From positions 21,740,001 to 21,804,000 of the forward strand of contig CP142453.1 of NCBI GenBank assembly GCA_038049695.1: a stretch of 64,000 nt of DNA, in the 5' to 3' direction. Below, piece after piece: positions 37,151-50,300 of the stretch; position 1 is the first letter of the stretch; the number at the start of each line of letters is the position of its first letter. Both the position numbers and the translations under genes were made by a program. The notes under the pieces are model-generated. The model worked only from the letters and a program-made list of their open reading frames with translations. It was not told the DNA's origin and made no database searches. Origin of the DNA: Cinnamomum chago (lineage: Eukaryota > Streptophyta > Magnoliopsida > Laurales > Lauraceae).

Positions 37151-37797
37151 TTAGGGCTTGTTTGACAAATCTTATCTTTACGAAATAGATCTGTATGATA
37201 TAGATCTATTTCAAATGGAGCGGTTTGAAATTGATGTTTTACAAATAGACCGTTTGGTAAGACATAGATATTTTAAAAATAGACTGTTTGGTAAGATACA
37301 TGTAAAAATAGATCTAATGGTCTGGGTATTTTACAAATATCTCAAGATCTGTGATCATCCAACGGTTGAAATTTTATCTCAAACAGGTCATAGTTGTTTT
37401 AATCCTTCCAGAAAGATTCAATGGCTCAAATCATACTTTTGAGGCCACAAAACTCCAAAAATATAAATCTATGGTTCTAATGTATTTCATGAATATCTCA
37501 AGATCTGGGACAAATCAACGGTTCTAATTTGGTTGCATAGCTGTGTTTTAATTCCTAAATGCTTCCAATGGTTTCGATTGGCATTTTGATTCCCAAAATC
37601 CAAAAAACATGAAAATACCGGTCCACATTTGAATCACATTTTTTTGCTACAGTGCAGCGTGCAGTGTGCATCTGTCCGCTTCAGACCGCATGGTCTGTTT
37701 CAAATCTGGTAGATCCTGCAACTTTCCCAAATAGAGGCAAAATCTCTTTGTGAGGCTTCAAACAGAGGTAGGGAAATTGTCTACCAAACGGTCTAAA
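37151..37797. mobile_element. possible TIR element (GGGCTTGTTTG class)
   Basis: The left end TTTAGGGCTTGTTTGACAAA is loosely inverted relative to CTACCAAACGGTCTAAATGA on the right. The interior repeats GACCGTTTGGTAAGA (about 37248 and 37282) and CTCAAGATCTG...CAACGGTT (about 37340 and 37497). No target duplication was found. Confidence 0.35.
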
Positions 37798-38206
37798 TGA
37801 ATTTTCAAACAGTTTTAAGAGATTAAGAGGCAAAAAGAAGAGTTGTCTAAGGCCACCTTAGTTGTTCAAAAGAACATGACCACTTTTTGTCAATTGGTCA
37901 CATCTCAACTTTTTGGGTCTCTATTTGGACAAGGAAAAAAGTAGGCACAGTAGCATGTTCAGCTATATATACATTAATCTAACTCCAACCGGCACCCGTG
38001 CTACATTTTTGTGGTGGTGTTGTTTCTACAACCATTTCTTTTCTTGCGCGGCCACCGAATTACTTGTGCAGCCCCCCGTTCACAGCATTTCAAAAACGTG
38101 CGTTAATAACATGATGGAAAAAGGCAACTCTTACTCTTGTGCTGCATTTCCCTTCATCTTTTTTTTTTTTTTTTTTAGTGCTCTATATAGGATCCTCAGG
38201 TGAACA

Positions 38207-38751
38207 CCATCTATTTAGAATTGCAAACGGGATGGTTCGGAATCGAAAACATAGTGGACTCGGACCTATTTTTAAATAATGGTTCCAGTTTTGAATCAGA
38301 ACTTGTTTTATTGGTTTCGGACCCGATTTTGATAAGAAAATCCGGATCCGATTCCGGAATTGGAGTCCACAAGAGGACTCGAATGTAGTTTCAAAATCAA
38401 TTCTATTTTTTCTTTATTCTTCATTTTTTCTTAAAATAAACATATCATTCAACTTATAACAGTGCATCAAGTCAACAACATCCACTATTATACATAAGAA
38501 TGCAAAAAAAAAGTTGGTTTTAAGTATAAATTGTAACATCAAATACCTATATGCCGGGTCCCGAATCCACCGGTTGCAACTTATATGGACTCGGAACTGG
38601 ACTCGTTTATCAATCGAAATCTAAATTAGGTTCCAAATTCGGACTCAATTATGAATCGGAACCTAAAATAGATTCCATACCCGGTTTTTTGCAAATTAGA
38701 ACTTCCGAATAATCGGAGAATCAGATACTCATTTGCAACCCTACCATCCAT
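38207..38751. mobile_element. hAT-type MITE, about 529 bp
   Basis: The left end TTAGAATTGCAAACGG (from 38215) and right end CATTTGCAACCCTA (to 38743) are inverted (TTGCAAA core). Flanking octamers CCATCTAT (38207-38214) and CCATCCAT (38744-38751) match at 7 of 8. The interior repeats short words such as GGACTCGG, GGATCCG and GGTTCC, with no open transposase. Confidence 0.65.
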
Positions 38752-39743
38752 GGTATTTTTATTTTTTTTTCATTAGATACATCATTGTCATCGAACCCCC
38801 TCTTATAAAATGGGACTAGTCTAATTTAACTTTAGAAAAAAAGAATCCGATGTCACCTAAAATCATTAAACTCGAGAGTCATAGGTAAAGAAAGAACTTT
38901 TAACTTAAAACGAGTTAAAATTTTGATATGTGGGCAGAGATCTTTAAATCCCCCAGCTTTTTAACTACTAGACATGAATTGTGGCTCCAGTTGAGGCCCA
39001 CAAGAGGTGCAGGTGAGGGTCCATATCAGAAGGGTTAGAAAATTTAATGGAGTTTCCTTCCCCTGCTGTTAGGTATAAAAGGAGAATCCGGAATATTCGC
39101 AATCACTATTTCATTCAGGTCAAGAAGAAGAAACTTGTGCCTACGTATATTGTTTCTCTTGATGTATAATCAAATTTTATTATATGTGTTGTAGAGTGAC
39201 AGGATGTGATGTTTGTGGTCAGACAATCTTAAATTTAATTTCAAAAGATAAGTCTTACATGGGACCCAGTCTCTTCCTTCAATGATTTGAGGCTTCCAGA
39301 ATCCACGATTGTGTACAAGCGACCCCATGGTTTGGTCATTGACGTCATTTGACCTGACCGGTTCCACTGATTATGCCCGCTGTATAAAGCCTTGAGACGC
39401 TGACTGTCCCATCCTTCATCCTTGCAAACCAAATTATTGGGAAAAGGATTTTAAATTTCTATACAGTCATGGAAAACCCCACACGTTTGGCTATTGTAAA
39501 TCTCAAAAGAGATCATATTGGACTAATGAAACTTTCAGATCGACCACCTCCTCCATATGTTTTTGGAAAGTCTCATTTTTTATGGATTATGAGTTTGTAC
39601 ATAAAAATTAAATTTTTTCAATTAAACAATACACAAGGATATTGATGAAAAATCCACAACTTTATAGTCGGCCGATGATTAATTTATGTGTTAGGGGTAG
39701 TGAGGAATTCTCAATAAATTGTTGTCAAATATACTATAGCAAT

Positions 39744-40373
39744 GAAATTTGGGGAAATTACTGCATGGATTGCACTAAATCCGACATTTTTCCTATAAAA
39801 GATGAAAAAGTGAAAATTATCAGATAATTGTTCGTACAGAAGAAAAAACGTCGCGATTATGGTGATTTTACCATTTACCGTACGTGTGATATCCTAAAGC
39901 TGTAGGATATCTCAGGATTCGATATCTTAGACTGAAAAATCACTTTGTCTTTATAGTATTCATCAGAATAATCAAAACAGAAAAAATGTTTATCAATACC
40001 ACATGTATGAGCTATTTTTTTAACGCATTCAGAAATGATATGGGCCCACATACCTTAAGAAGATGGAATGGTAAAATCCCATATAAACCCACAAGTTAAA
40101 ACGAAGAAGATGAGACAAAGTTCTAATGTTCGTGATGAAAATATGTGCTTTCCGTTTGGGCGGGAATAGATAAGGGTAAGATATCCTACATCCATAAGAT
40201 ATCAAATCAATATCCAACAGCCTTAGGATAACCCACAATAAAGGGTAAAATCATCACAACCCGCCATTCTTCTCTGTACGAACAGTTATCGAGTAATTTC
40301 CACTTTATCATCTTTTATCGGGCAAGTGTCGAGTATAGTGCAATCCATACCGTAATTGTCCCATGAAATTTTC
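39744..40373. mobile_element. MULE-like nonautonomous element with about 200-bp inverted repeats
   Basis: About 39744-39935 is inverted relative to about 40180-40373. Shared words in order from the ends inward are ATGGATTGCACTA, ATAAAAGATGA(A/T)AAAGTG, CTGTTCGTACAG (T/C variant), GATTTTACC and GATATC(T/C)TA. Long inverted repeats with a short non-coding core are typical of Mutator-like elements. A 9-bp flank duplication was not seen, so the ends may be off by a few bases. Confidence 0.75.
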
Positions 40374-40445
40374 TCTATTTGGACCATTTGCACAGTGCCT
40401 TTAATTCAAGGGACTCCAGATTCTAGAGAGAACATCCACGTGTGG

Positions 40446-41057
40446 GAGAAAACTTTGCCCGGGTAATGTAAGCCTATCCTCTTTGCTTTCCTCTAATTCT
40501 GTGCAAGGGACTGTCCTATGATGGATTCAACCATTTTAATGAATGGCCATTCATTCCAATTTAATATCAACTCACCTAAATTCACCAATAAGACTAAGTT
40601 CTAGAAAAATGCAACCCTTTACTTGAACCCCAAGTCGTTGTTGGTTAAGATAATTATCAATGAGAAGTCCTTTCCATCTCCCCGGAACTGGAAGAGACCC
40701 AATATATGGATCTCTTCCCCTCTCCGAAGGAGCTCTCTTTGCTACAATGCGTGAGAAAACTTTACCCAATTAATATAAGCCTATCCCTCCCAATTTTGTG
40801 AAAAGGGACCGAGCTATGATGGATTCAACCATTTTAATGAATAGCTTTCAATCCAATTTAATACCCATCCACCTAAATTCACCAATAAGATTGAGTACTA
40901 GAAGAATGCAACCCTTTACTTGAACCTCAAGTCTTTGTTGGTTAAGACAATTATCCAAGATGGGTCCTTTCCATCTCCTCCCCAACTAAGGAAGAGACCC
41001 CAAAATTATATGGATCTCTTTCCCCTCTCTAATAAAGGAGCTCTCTTTCTTTCTTAA
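40446..41057. repeat. tandem duplication, about 300 bp x 2
   Basis: Two units begin GAGAAAACTTT(G/A)CCC (about 40446 and 40752) and contain TGATGGATTCAACCATTTTA (40519 and 40817), AATGCAACCCTTTACTTGAA and GGAGCTCTCTTT near the end. Divergence is moderate with small indels. Confidence 0.85.
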
Positions 41058-41439
41058 ATTCTTTTACCATAATATCCTCCATGTGGGAACAAGGAGATGA
41101 TTTGTACCGTAGATGTGGGGTTATGGTAAGTAAGCTTCAGATACAGATGCTCTGCAATAACAGACCCAACTAGCTGAAGTGAACCAGCTTGACCTCTGTT
41201 TTTCCAAGGTTCACAATTTAGGGCATATCTTTGTGCACACCCTTCTATCAGTGAATTCCATAGAAATGGAAACTTTTGAAAAGGATTTCTGCAGGATTTA
41301 TAAATTCATGTTTGATGCGAATTTTTTTCCCTTGTTGAATTGAGGCTAATGTTGTTTGGTGCGGCTTTCAATTTCTTATAAAAAATCAAATTTTATTGTT
41401 AAGTGAAACAATGTTTTAAAGAAAAATAACATAACATGT

Positions 41440-42523
41440 ATATTATTCAGGATTTAAAATAACGGCCGTTACAGTTACATAACGGCCGTTATATAACGGT
41501 AACGGTCGATACCGTGCCGTTCTATTGAATATAACGGCCAGTATGTATAACGGGAGAGAATATCGTGTAAATAACGGCCGTTACGGGCCGTTATTTTGAA
41601 TATATCGGCTAATAGAAAAAAAAAATTTAATTGCGTGCTGCCTTCTTCTTTCACTTCTTTCTCTTCCCTAAGAGCTTCCTAAAGGTTCCTAAAGGGCTGC
41701 TACAACTTCTAATGCATGGAGGAGACCTAAAAGCTTAGATCTAAGCTACTTTTCGGTGGATTTGGATGTGAGAAAAGCTAATCAAACTCAAGGGACCTCT
41801 TTGGTAAGCTTACTTTTTGGAGTTATTTTCAAGATTCAACATCAAAATAACTTAGAGGTGGTTGAGATGTGTTAAATCTATACTTTTGGAGCAAAAAAAT
41901 TCAAGTTTTAACACTTTTTGTAATATTTTTCATTTTTTCATTATTTAAATCCAAAGCAATCTTCGTTCCTCAACCACTAATGACTCGGCCTCACTTTATG
42001 AAGCAATCTTTGTTCCTCAACCACATCCACAGGCACAATAATTTTATGGGCACTATGGGAGTGGAGGCTATGTAACACAACAATTTGATGCCTTCTACCC
42101 TTCAAGAAATAATGATGATAATGATAATATCGAGCCAGGACGTCACTCGTTTTGGCATTAGGCACATGCACTAACTCTATTAGTATTTATTGCTTGATTG
42201 TAGATTTTAAATGTTTAAGTGTAAACTGTTAACACTATTAGTTTGCCTAAAATTATGATTGCATTATGTCAAATTTATGATATTTCAGCTTATTTTAGTA
42301 TATACATCGATACAACAATGAATGCGGAATGTTATAACTTGAGGGGACCGTTATTTTGCTTTTAAGTATGCACTAACGGAAAAAAAATAAAAATAAAAAA
42401 CATTAGTCTTTATCATTTTATAATATTCTGGATTTTTTGGATATTTTTTCGAATTTTTTTGGGGTCAAATAAAAATTTGCTCCGCGATGCCCGCGAACTG
42501 CGATTTTAAACCATGATATTATT
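41440..42523. mobile_element. 1068-bp hAT-type nonautonomous element with perfect 8-bp TSD
   Basis: The element 41448-42515 is bounded by ATATTATT on both sides (41440-41447 and 42516-42523). Inverted ends CAGGATTTAAAAT and CATGGTTTAAAAT match at 11 of 13. The left 140 bp repeat ATAACGGCCGTTA words. The middle holds no intact transposase frame, so it was presumably mobilised in trans. Confidence 0.92.
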
Positions 42524-42838
42524 TATTCAACATCAAATAATAATTTATTTAAAGAAATAAAAAAATGAAAGAGTTGTATGGTTTTGGATTGAGAAAAAAA
42601 TATAAAAGTTTTCTGAGAAAATCCATTTCTCATACACCCTTAGGAAACCCATTTCTAGCATTAATAAGGAAAATAATGACAAGGCAAGAAAGCATTTCTG
42701 TAAAATTGTCCTGCAACAAACGCCTGAAAATGAATTTTCCACGAAAAACCGTCCACTTTTCTATTGAAAAATATTACACAAACATGCCCAAATCTCCATA
42801 AAAGAAAATTGCAGTCGCACCTTATATTTCATAATCCT

Positions 42839-43027
42839 AGGGGGCCTTTAGGATCTTCATAAACATAACTACCTGTAACCTGGTTTACGTGAAAATGAGA
42901 GTGTTTGGATATCCTACGTTACACATTTTAGTCAGTGTTTAGCCGTCATAAATTACACGTGAACAGAAGTAATTAGATTCACAGGTAAACTGATTGACTT
43001 TTTAGTTCCGAGGATCCAAACAGGGCC
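42839..43027. mobile_element. possible small MITE (GGGCCTGTTTGGAT class)
   Basis: The left end GGGGCCTTTAGGATCTTCAT and the reverse complement of the right end GGCCCTGTTTGGATCCTCGG align with small gaps. The inner words GTTTACGTG and CAGGTAAACTG are also roughly inverted. No target duplication was identified. Confidence 0.4.
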
Positions 43028-43994
43028 AATACATGCCTGGGGAGTACAAAACACTGGCTCAGACCATAGCAATCCTGACTGACATAGGGTTAGGCCAGGT
43101 AACAAATTGCAGTCAGATAATCGGCATGAATTTTAAGCCCAAACCATGGCATGCACAAAGCAATATTGTCTTGTTCTGAGTGCCCCAAATGTAATTAATA
43201 GCCACAGCCTAAGACGTGATCATTTCAAAGTTGGGCCTTGACAGCTGGCATAAACCAATCCCATTATAGCAGCCCATTTCGCCCTGCCCAAGTCGAGCCC
43301 GTGTGTAACTTACGGTTGGGAATTTACAGCTCCACAGCACTTTAGTTCCACGACTAGGCGTCAGACTCAGTCTCAAGACAGTCAAAACAAATGGGTTCAA
43401 AGCTATAATACCCGGGATACTTGCACATGCCCAACATATCATATTGGACCAATAAGACATTTTTATTGGTACTTGATACACAGCACTGACACTTCTAATG
43501 AACAAGTTTAATATATCCTACTTATAAAGTATAAGTCCTTTATTTCATAATTTCATTGATTCAAAAATGAAAAAAAAATAAATTAGGGAACATCCTAAAT
43601 TTTCAAAAGTGAGGAATCGCATCTCCAATCCCTGTATTTGTGTATCCATATCCGTATCTACGCATCATAGATTCAAAGTAGAGCTCTAGCAAGAATAAAT
43701 ATTTATTATATATACACAATGAGATCCATAAATATTTGAAAGCAGACTAGAGCCCCTGAAAGAATTTTCTTTATGTAAAATTCCTCATTATATAGCACTC
43801 CAACCAAGAGTTGCATGGGTGGAGTAAAGCAAATGAGCCATGAAGAAGAATATAAGAAAAAAAAAAAAAGATATCTTACAAAGGAATGCCGGTGCCTCTG
43901 CTATCATTTCCATGCGCTCTTATTTGTTTTGTTTAGCCCGCGGGCCATGGCATTTTTGAACCGAAGTCAGATGTAAGAAAAATTTGAACCCGAG

Positions 43995-44289
43995 TCAATG
44001 GCATAAGGTCCCTCCATGGGCTACCCAATCTGCAAAGTTATCAGAGTAATCACCAACATTGTCTGAATTCTGGGCTGCCTCCATCTGCCCTATCCCCTGC
44101 AATTGTCCAATGTCAAATGACTCCAAAGATCAGAACAATACCATATATAGTTTATTATATAATAAGATTAACATGTGCATATATACAATGCATACAAGAG
44201 CAGGCAGCTCATGTCTGGAAAACTTGGCCCCACTCAGGTGGCTATCAAGGTGGGCAGCTCAAGGCATAGAAAAGCCTGCCCCTTTTTGA

Positions 44290-44323
<34 letters not shown>

Positions 44324-47300
44324 CCTTATTGATGGATCCATGTTCACTTGGCGGCAAGGATATTTCCACACTTGAGCCATTGATAACATTTCCAGATGAT
44401 AGGCTGGTGTTTGGGGAATTTAAAAGTACAGACCTGCATCCATGCAAAGAGTAGTTGCACTCTGCACTTAATCAAAGAAACGAGTATTGCATTTTTCTTA
44501 ATTAACAAAGTAGTATGAGTAACGTAAGAAAGAGTTTTCAGCCAAAAAAAAAAGGTACGGAAAAGAAAGAAGGAAAAAGGAATAGATACAACTATGAATC
44601 ATTGAACTTACCTCTCGTATGTTTCTTCCTCACATGAATTCCCAGAAGAAGACAGCCAGTCCAAGTCAAGAAAATTTGAGTCCCCAGCACCATTGCCATT
44701 GTACAAAATACAGTCATTTTCAGGACATCTATCTCTTTGTGCATCCACAAAAAGCTGTCTGCAAGTCATTGAAGGGGTGTACCTACAAAAGAACCACTGA
44801 TAAGCTAAATACCAGACACATAAATTTCCTTCTTTTAACAAATGATATCTGGGGTAAAACAAGCCAACCTTGAATATGATATGTCACTTTCACAAGTCGA
44901 GATTTCAGAGGTGGAATCAGACAGATCCTTGTTTGCTCCATCTTGAAGTGTTTTTTCAGCCAATGCTGAACTAGACAAGTTCTTCTGTCCAATATTTGTG
45001 CCTGATACTGGTGTACTGTTTTCACAGAGAATGTTTCCATCTGACAGAGATCTTTTAATTGTTGACCTGCAATGATTGCTTAATGTTATTGAATGAGAAA
45101 CATGTAAAACCACTATACCAAAGTCTTTCTATATGGATAGAAACGGACACATTGATCAAGATACAAACAATATGAAAGCATGTAAGGCAAACAAATGGAT
45201 TCCCATCTAAAATTCTTCACCGAACAATCACAACTGTTATCCGAAAATGGCAATTTCTTGAATGAGAAAGGAAGGCATTGATATGAATTTTTGACAAACA
45301 ACTAGCTCGTGTTCCAAGTCTAAAATTTAAATAAAAACAAACAAAAACAACGTTGTTGAATCAAATGACACTAGAAAGAAATTGTTAACTCCTCTTTCAT
45401 ATAACCACTAAAATAACCCTCCCAGAAACTTAAACACCCCCACCTTTGAAGGAAATGCAAGATGATTGATATAATCTACAGAGAAACCATAAAGCCACAA
45501 CCTTAAAAATAATACATTTCCTCAACAACCGCAATTTGTACTCGGGGCCACATCATCAATAACCCTTACCACTCAATAAGAAATTGATGATCCTCGATCT
45601 GGATTTGGATTCCTCCAGATGCCTCCAAAATTAAAAAATTCCCCTTTTTCTTAAATGATCAAAATTAGACAACTATAACTTTATAACCCTTTGTTGGTGG
45701 CTGCCTACGTATAGATGGCTAAGAAAGAGGACATGAACATTTCTGATCAAGATGCAAACTGTACAAAATTTCTTGGGCTCCCCCAATCTATAATGTGACC
45801 AATTTTTTCACCCTCTAAATCATGGGGAACATGATTAAGAACCCCTAAAGAACTTAGACACATAGGCTTGAAGAAATTGCCCATTTCCTGAGACTCAGGA
45901 AACCAACAATTCCAGTATATGCAGGCATAAGGACTTATTTTCAACAAAAAAATGTTTTTACTTAAATGTATATTTTGTTTTCTTTTTCATCTTTTGAGGT
46001 AGTTGAACCTGAAAATTTGCTAAAAAGAAAGAAGGGGCTGGGGGGGTTGGAAAACAGTACAAGCAATATGATAGGTTTGAGATCTGAGTAAAATAACTAA
46101 TTGCAGTTTTTCCCCAAGATGTAGCTCAGCTGGTGAGCCACGTGAGTATGTGAATTAGAGTGCATGAGTTCGAGGTTCCCAGTGTAGAAAAAAATAGAAA
46201 AATACTGATAAAATTTTTTTTCATCTAATTGCACTCTTATGCAGAAAAGCCTACAAGACCTGTAAACAAATTGCACGAACAATACTACAGTAGCAGTCCA
46301 CCCTCACATCATCACTGCTACTTCAAATGTCAATGCGATTTTTCATTGAAGATTGACTTCTCATAGAAGCCTGCTTTGATTGAATTGCTTAAATGTTTCA
46401 GCAGGGCAAAAAAGACGAATGAATCCAAAAATTCTAACAGCAGTACCTTGCATTTCCATCAGGAAAGTTAAAACCACGCCTCCCAACATTGTAATGCTGG
46501 TCCGAGTCTAGCTCCCAAAGTGCGGGTTTACCCTGTTGGGGTTGGAAGTGCCCTAGGAACCTATTTAGTCAAAAAAACAATAAAAGAAAAAAATAAGGAA
46601 AAGTAAATAAATGCTTTGGTACTTGATAATGAAGCCATCTGAAATTTCATTCATCTTTGAGTCCATTGGAAGTGGGCACAAGCTCCAGCTGAGCAAGCAA
46701 CAATAATGTTTCCAAAAAAGGTCAGAAACTCACACATTTATTGCATCTTGCTTCTCAGCATCCATGTAGGCATTGCTGTAGTACCGCTGGAGGGTCCTAA
46801 AGAACTCTTGTGATTGGGTTGCTGGTTTCCATTGGCCTCTTCTTTCAGAGAATATCTGAATAGTGTCACAAGGAAAAGATAAGCAGATATGCCAGGGCTA
46901 TAAGTTTATTACTATGAGAACAGCGAATTAGAGAACCGTGCATACATCTGCAAGGTTCATCAGATAAGACAATATCAAAGAGAAGAAATTGGAGACAGAC
47001 CACAACAGAAGAAAGGACCCGTTATAAACTATAATCAGAAAAGTAAGTATTTCTTAATATAACAAAGATTAACTCATTGTTATCATTAAAGCGTTATCCT
47101 GTCTATCTGATTTTCAGAACTTCCTCAAGGCAAAGTTATGTTTTTTTTATTGACTGCACAAAGCTGCCTGAATATACAAGATGCATTTGTCTGTTGTACA
47201 CACATAAATGAGAACTGTGCATGGTATTGTCATCTTTGTCATCATCATCATCTTAGCCTCACCCCATCAATCTAAAATAAACTATCATTCTAAAGTGGAC

Positions 47301-50300
47301 AAAATGAGCTCTGTGCATGTGTGAATGAGCATACATGACATTTCGGCAACAATGCATCCAAATCTCTGCGGAAATCTGCCAGAGATGTACTTATGGATGC
47401 CTCTTTCTGTGGGCAAAGCATCCAAGTCTCTATGGAATCCAGTGCTGGAGAGAATTAACTGGCAGTGTGGAAGGCAAGGCAACCATCTACTTCGCCAGAC
47501 TACTTTATGGATAGATTGGATGAAAGTTTGAATGGACAAATTGGATGTGCATGAGGGGGGGGGGGGGCGCAACACCACCTCATCGCCCCTCATGGAATGA
47601 ACTATGAAAGGACCTCTCTTTCGCTGCTGATGCTGTTTCTAGTCCAGGTCCTTAACAAGCCTAGAAAAGCAGAACCTCTCTCTCAGTAACCCTCCCTCCT
47701 TTTACCCTCTCCTTGCAGGACAGAAGAAAGACAATCTTGAGCTTCAGTTTTGAACCCAATCGAGTCATTAAAGCCAGCTTGGCTTGTTGACAGTTGCAGA
47801 CCAGTATCGAGTGAGACAAACGACAAGTGTCCATAACTGCATAATAAAATTTTGACCAGATCATACTTCAGTCATACCTTGTTGTGGGCAGCAGAACCAC
47901 CGTATTGGAGTGCAAGTGTGTCACCCATTGTCTCGTAAAATCTCATCAAATCATCAGCTAAAGGATCATCCAGATCAATTGTTGTAACATTTATGTAGCC
48001 CAATTCATGAAGTTGATGCCCAAGAGCAGCCAAACCATAGCAATATTGTGCAACATTTGTGCGATCCAAGCAATCAATGCAATTTGTTCTGAGGACACCC
48101 TTTTGAAACAAGGGAGGCTTGAAAGAGTACTTTTCATTATCAGCATTGTCTTCTTGTGCTACAGTCTCTGAGATATCATCATTGCTTGTATTATTGTTGT
48201 ACTGGTTCTTCGGCAAACAATCACCAAACTCGTCCTTCCTGAAACATGTGTCAGCAATAAATAGGAATCAGTAGAGGCATAGTCCCACTATTCTAACACT
48301 ACAGATTCACATCCGAACCAGAATCTATATATGAATGTTATATTGTTATAAGGTATATAGCTTCTGGTTAAAGCTAGGGTAGATAGGATAGATATGTGAC
48401 ATGAAAAATTAATACGTAGGATGGATATGAACAAAATACTTTGACATTTGTGCTTTTAGGGATCCTTCAAGTCTCAATGTTGGCATCACTTGACAGTAAA
48501 AGAAGCCTGTTAAGTCCAAAAAGTGCTTGGCCACTCTCCCCAGTAATGCTAACACATTCCTAGCTTTGCTGCAGAATTAAAACATTTACAGTTTAGAAAC
48601 AGATTTTAAGAGACATTGCCACTAGCATCAGTATATATTAAGAGCGCACAATTAAATACCTTCTGGAGTTTTTGTTTAGATCCCAGTGTAGGAATTTCAG
48701 GCGATTCTCCTCTGGTAGATCTCTATTAATTTGTTCAATTGCATTTGCAAACTCTACACGGAGTATAGATTCACGAGGCTTTTTCTCGCGTGCCTAGTTA
48801 AAAGCATCGACGGTTGCACAGAAAGAGGGGAGACAAACCAAGGACGAAACTGACAAATATTATATGAAGCCCAATGCATTTATGCATACTAATCTATATT
48901 AAAAATACACCTACTTTTCTCTCTTTCAAATGTAAAGATACACATAAACAGAAAGCGTTTCTTTCCAGAATCACTTCACAATCTACCTTTATCAAGTTCC
49001 AAATGATTATAGGATTCCCATATCTCTTCACAAGATTCTCAAAATGAAGTCGAGTAGCTTCATAGTTAGGGTCCTTCTTTAGCACTGGAAGGAGGCAGCA
49101 ATGTCAGTAAATATATGAGGCAAGAGCATGAAGTTTAGTCCAATAGGAACTTACAATTGATACCAGGCTTAATATTCAGGCGAGAAGTTTCTTGGGACCA
49201 GAAAAGGGGTATTGAGCCCCTATTCTGCACAATAGAACTTATCTGCGCCAGAGAACCTTCGGGAACATCTTCAGATACAATTTGTTCGGTCTCAACATCA
49301 TTAGCCACCCTACCTTTCTCATTTACACCTCGTTTCAAGTACCTAACCCAATATTTGAAAGAAAAAAATGCAATAAGTACAAGGGGAAAAAGGCAGTGCA
49401 ACTTCAAAGAGATGCCAGAACATTAAGACCATTACCATTACCAACAGACAAATCCCGAATAAAAGAACATACCAAACCTGCTAATGGACTGTTTAAATAA
49501 AAGGAAAGTTCAATGAAGGAAAGTTAAAATATATTTTACACCATATTTATTCCAACCTTGTTCCAGCAAAATGACGTGAGCGTCTGGCAATGAGTGTCAA
49601 CTTGAAATCCTTCCCTGATATTGAAAGATTTGCCTGGAGTAACAAAAAACACTTTCAACCAAATAAAGACAGAAGAGAGTACAAAGAAACACAATAGTTA
49701 CAAGACAAAACAGTAATTATACAGGAAGATTTTCACCTACGAGAAGACCACATATAGTGTTCATGCAGTCCAGATTGTGGGGCCCACTTGGATGCTTTCC
49801 TATCACTAGAAAGGTGTCTTTACGGATAAGGTTCATGGTAAAAATATCCCCATCAGATTATCGTAGCCCTTGATTCAACAATCTTGAAGTTTAATTGTGT
49901 TTTAACCAGAATTTTGAGATTCAATCCAATGGTAAGCAAAAGTTTGATGAGCATAAAACTGGGCATGGTGCCAGATCATGGAGGGATAAGTGCAAAAAGA
50001 GCTGCATTAATCAAAGGTGGGCCCCAAAGAGCTGGACTGTACAAGCAGTTTGCTCACAGGAGAAAAATCTCCTAATTATACAATAGCTATTTTAAAGCAC
50101 GAGCAACCAGCAAATAAGCATCCAGCAACCATTGAACCCATTTCATACATTTGAATGACAGATCAAAGGCTACATACTTTCAACCCAACATTTCTTTTTG
50201 TATCAAATAACCTAATTCACATTTGACATAAAAATGAATTTGACCAAGAAAAAGGACATACAGTTAATATCTTCTAGTCACAAAAACATTTGACCCTTGC

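Noticed and set aside
46121..46180. Possible tRNA gene
   Set aside because: Box A and box B are good but no acceptor stem, anticodon arm or 7-bp pairing can be formed; a SINE head explains it.
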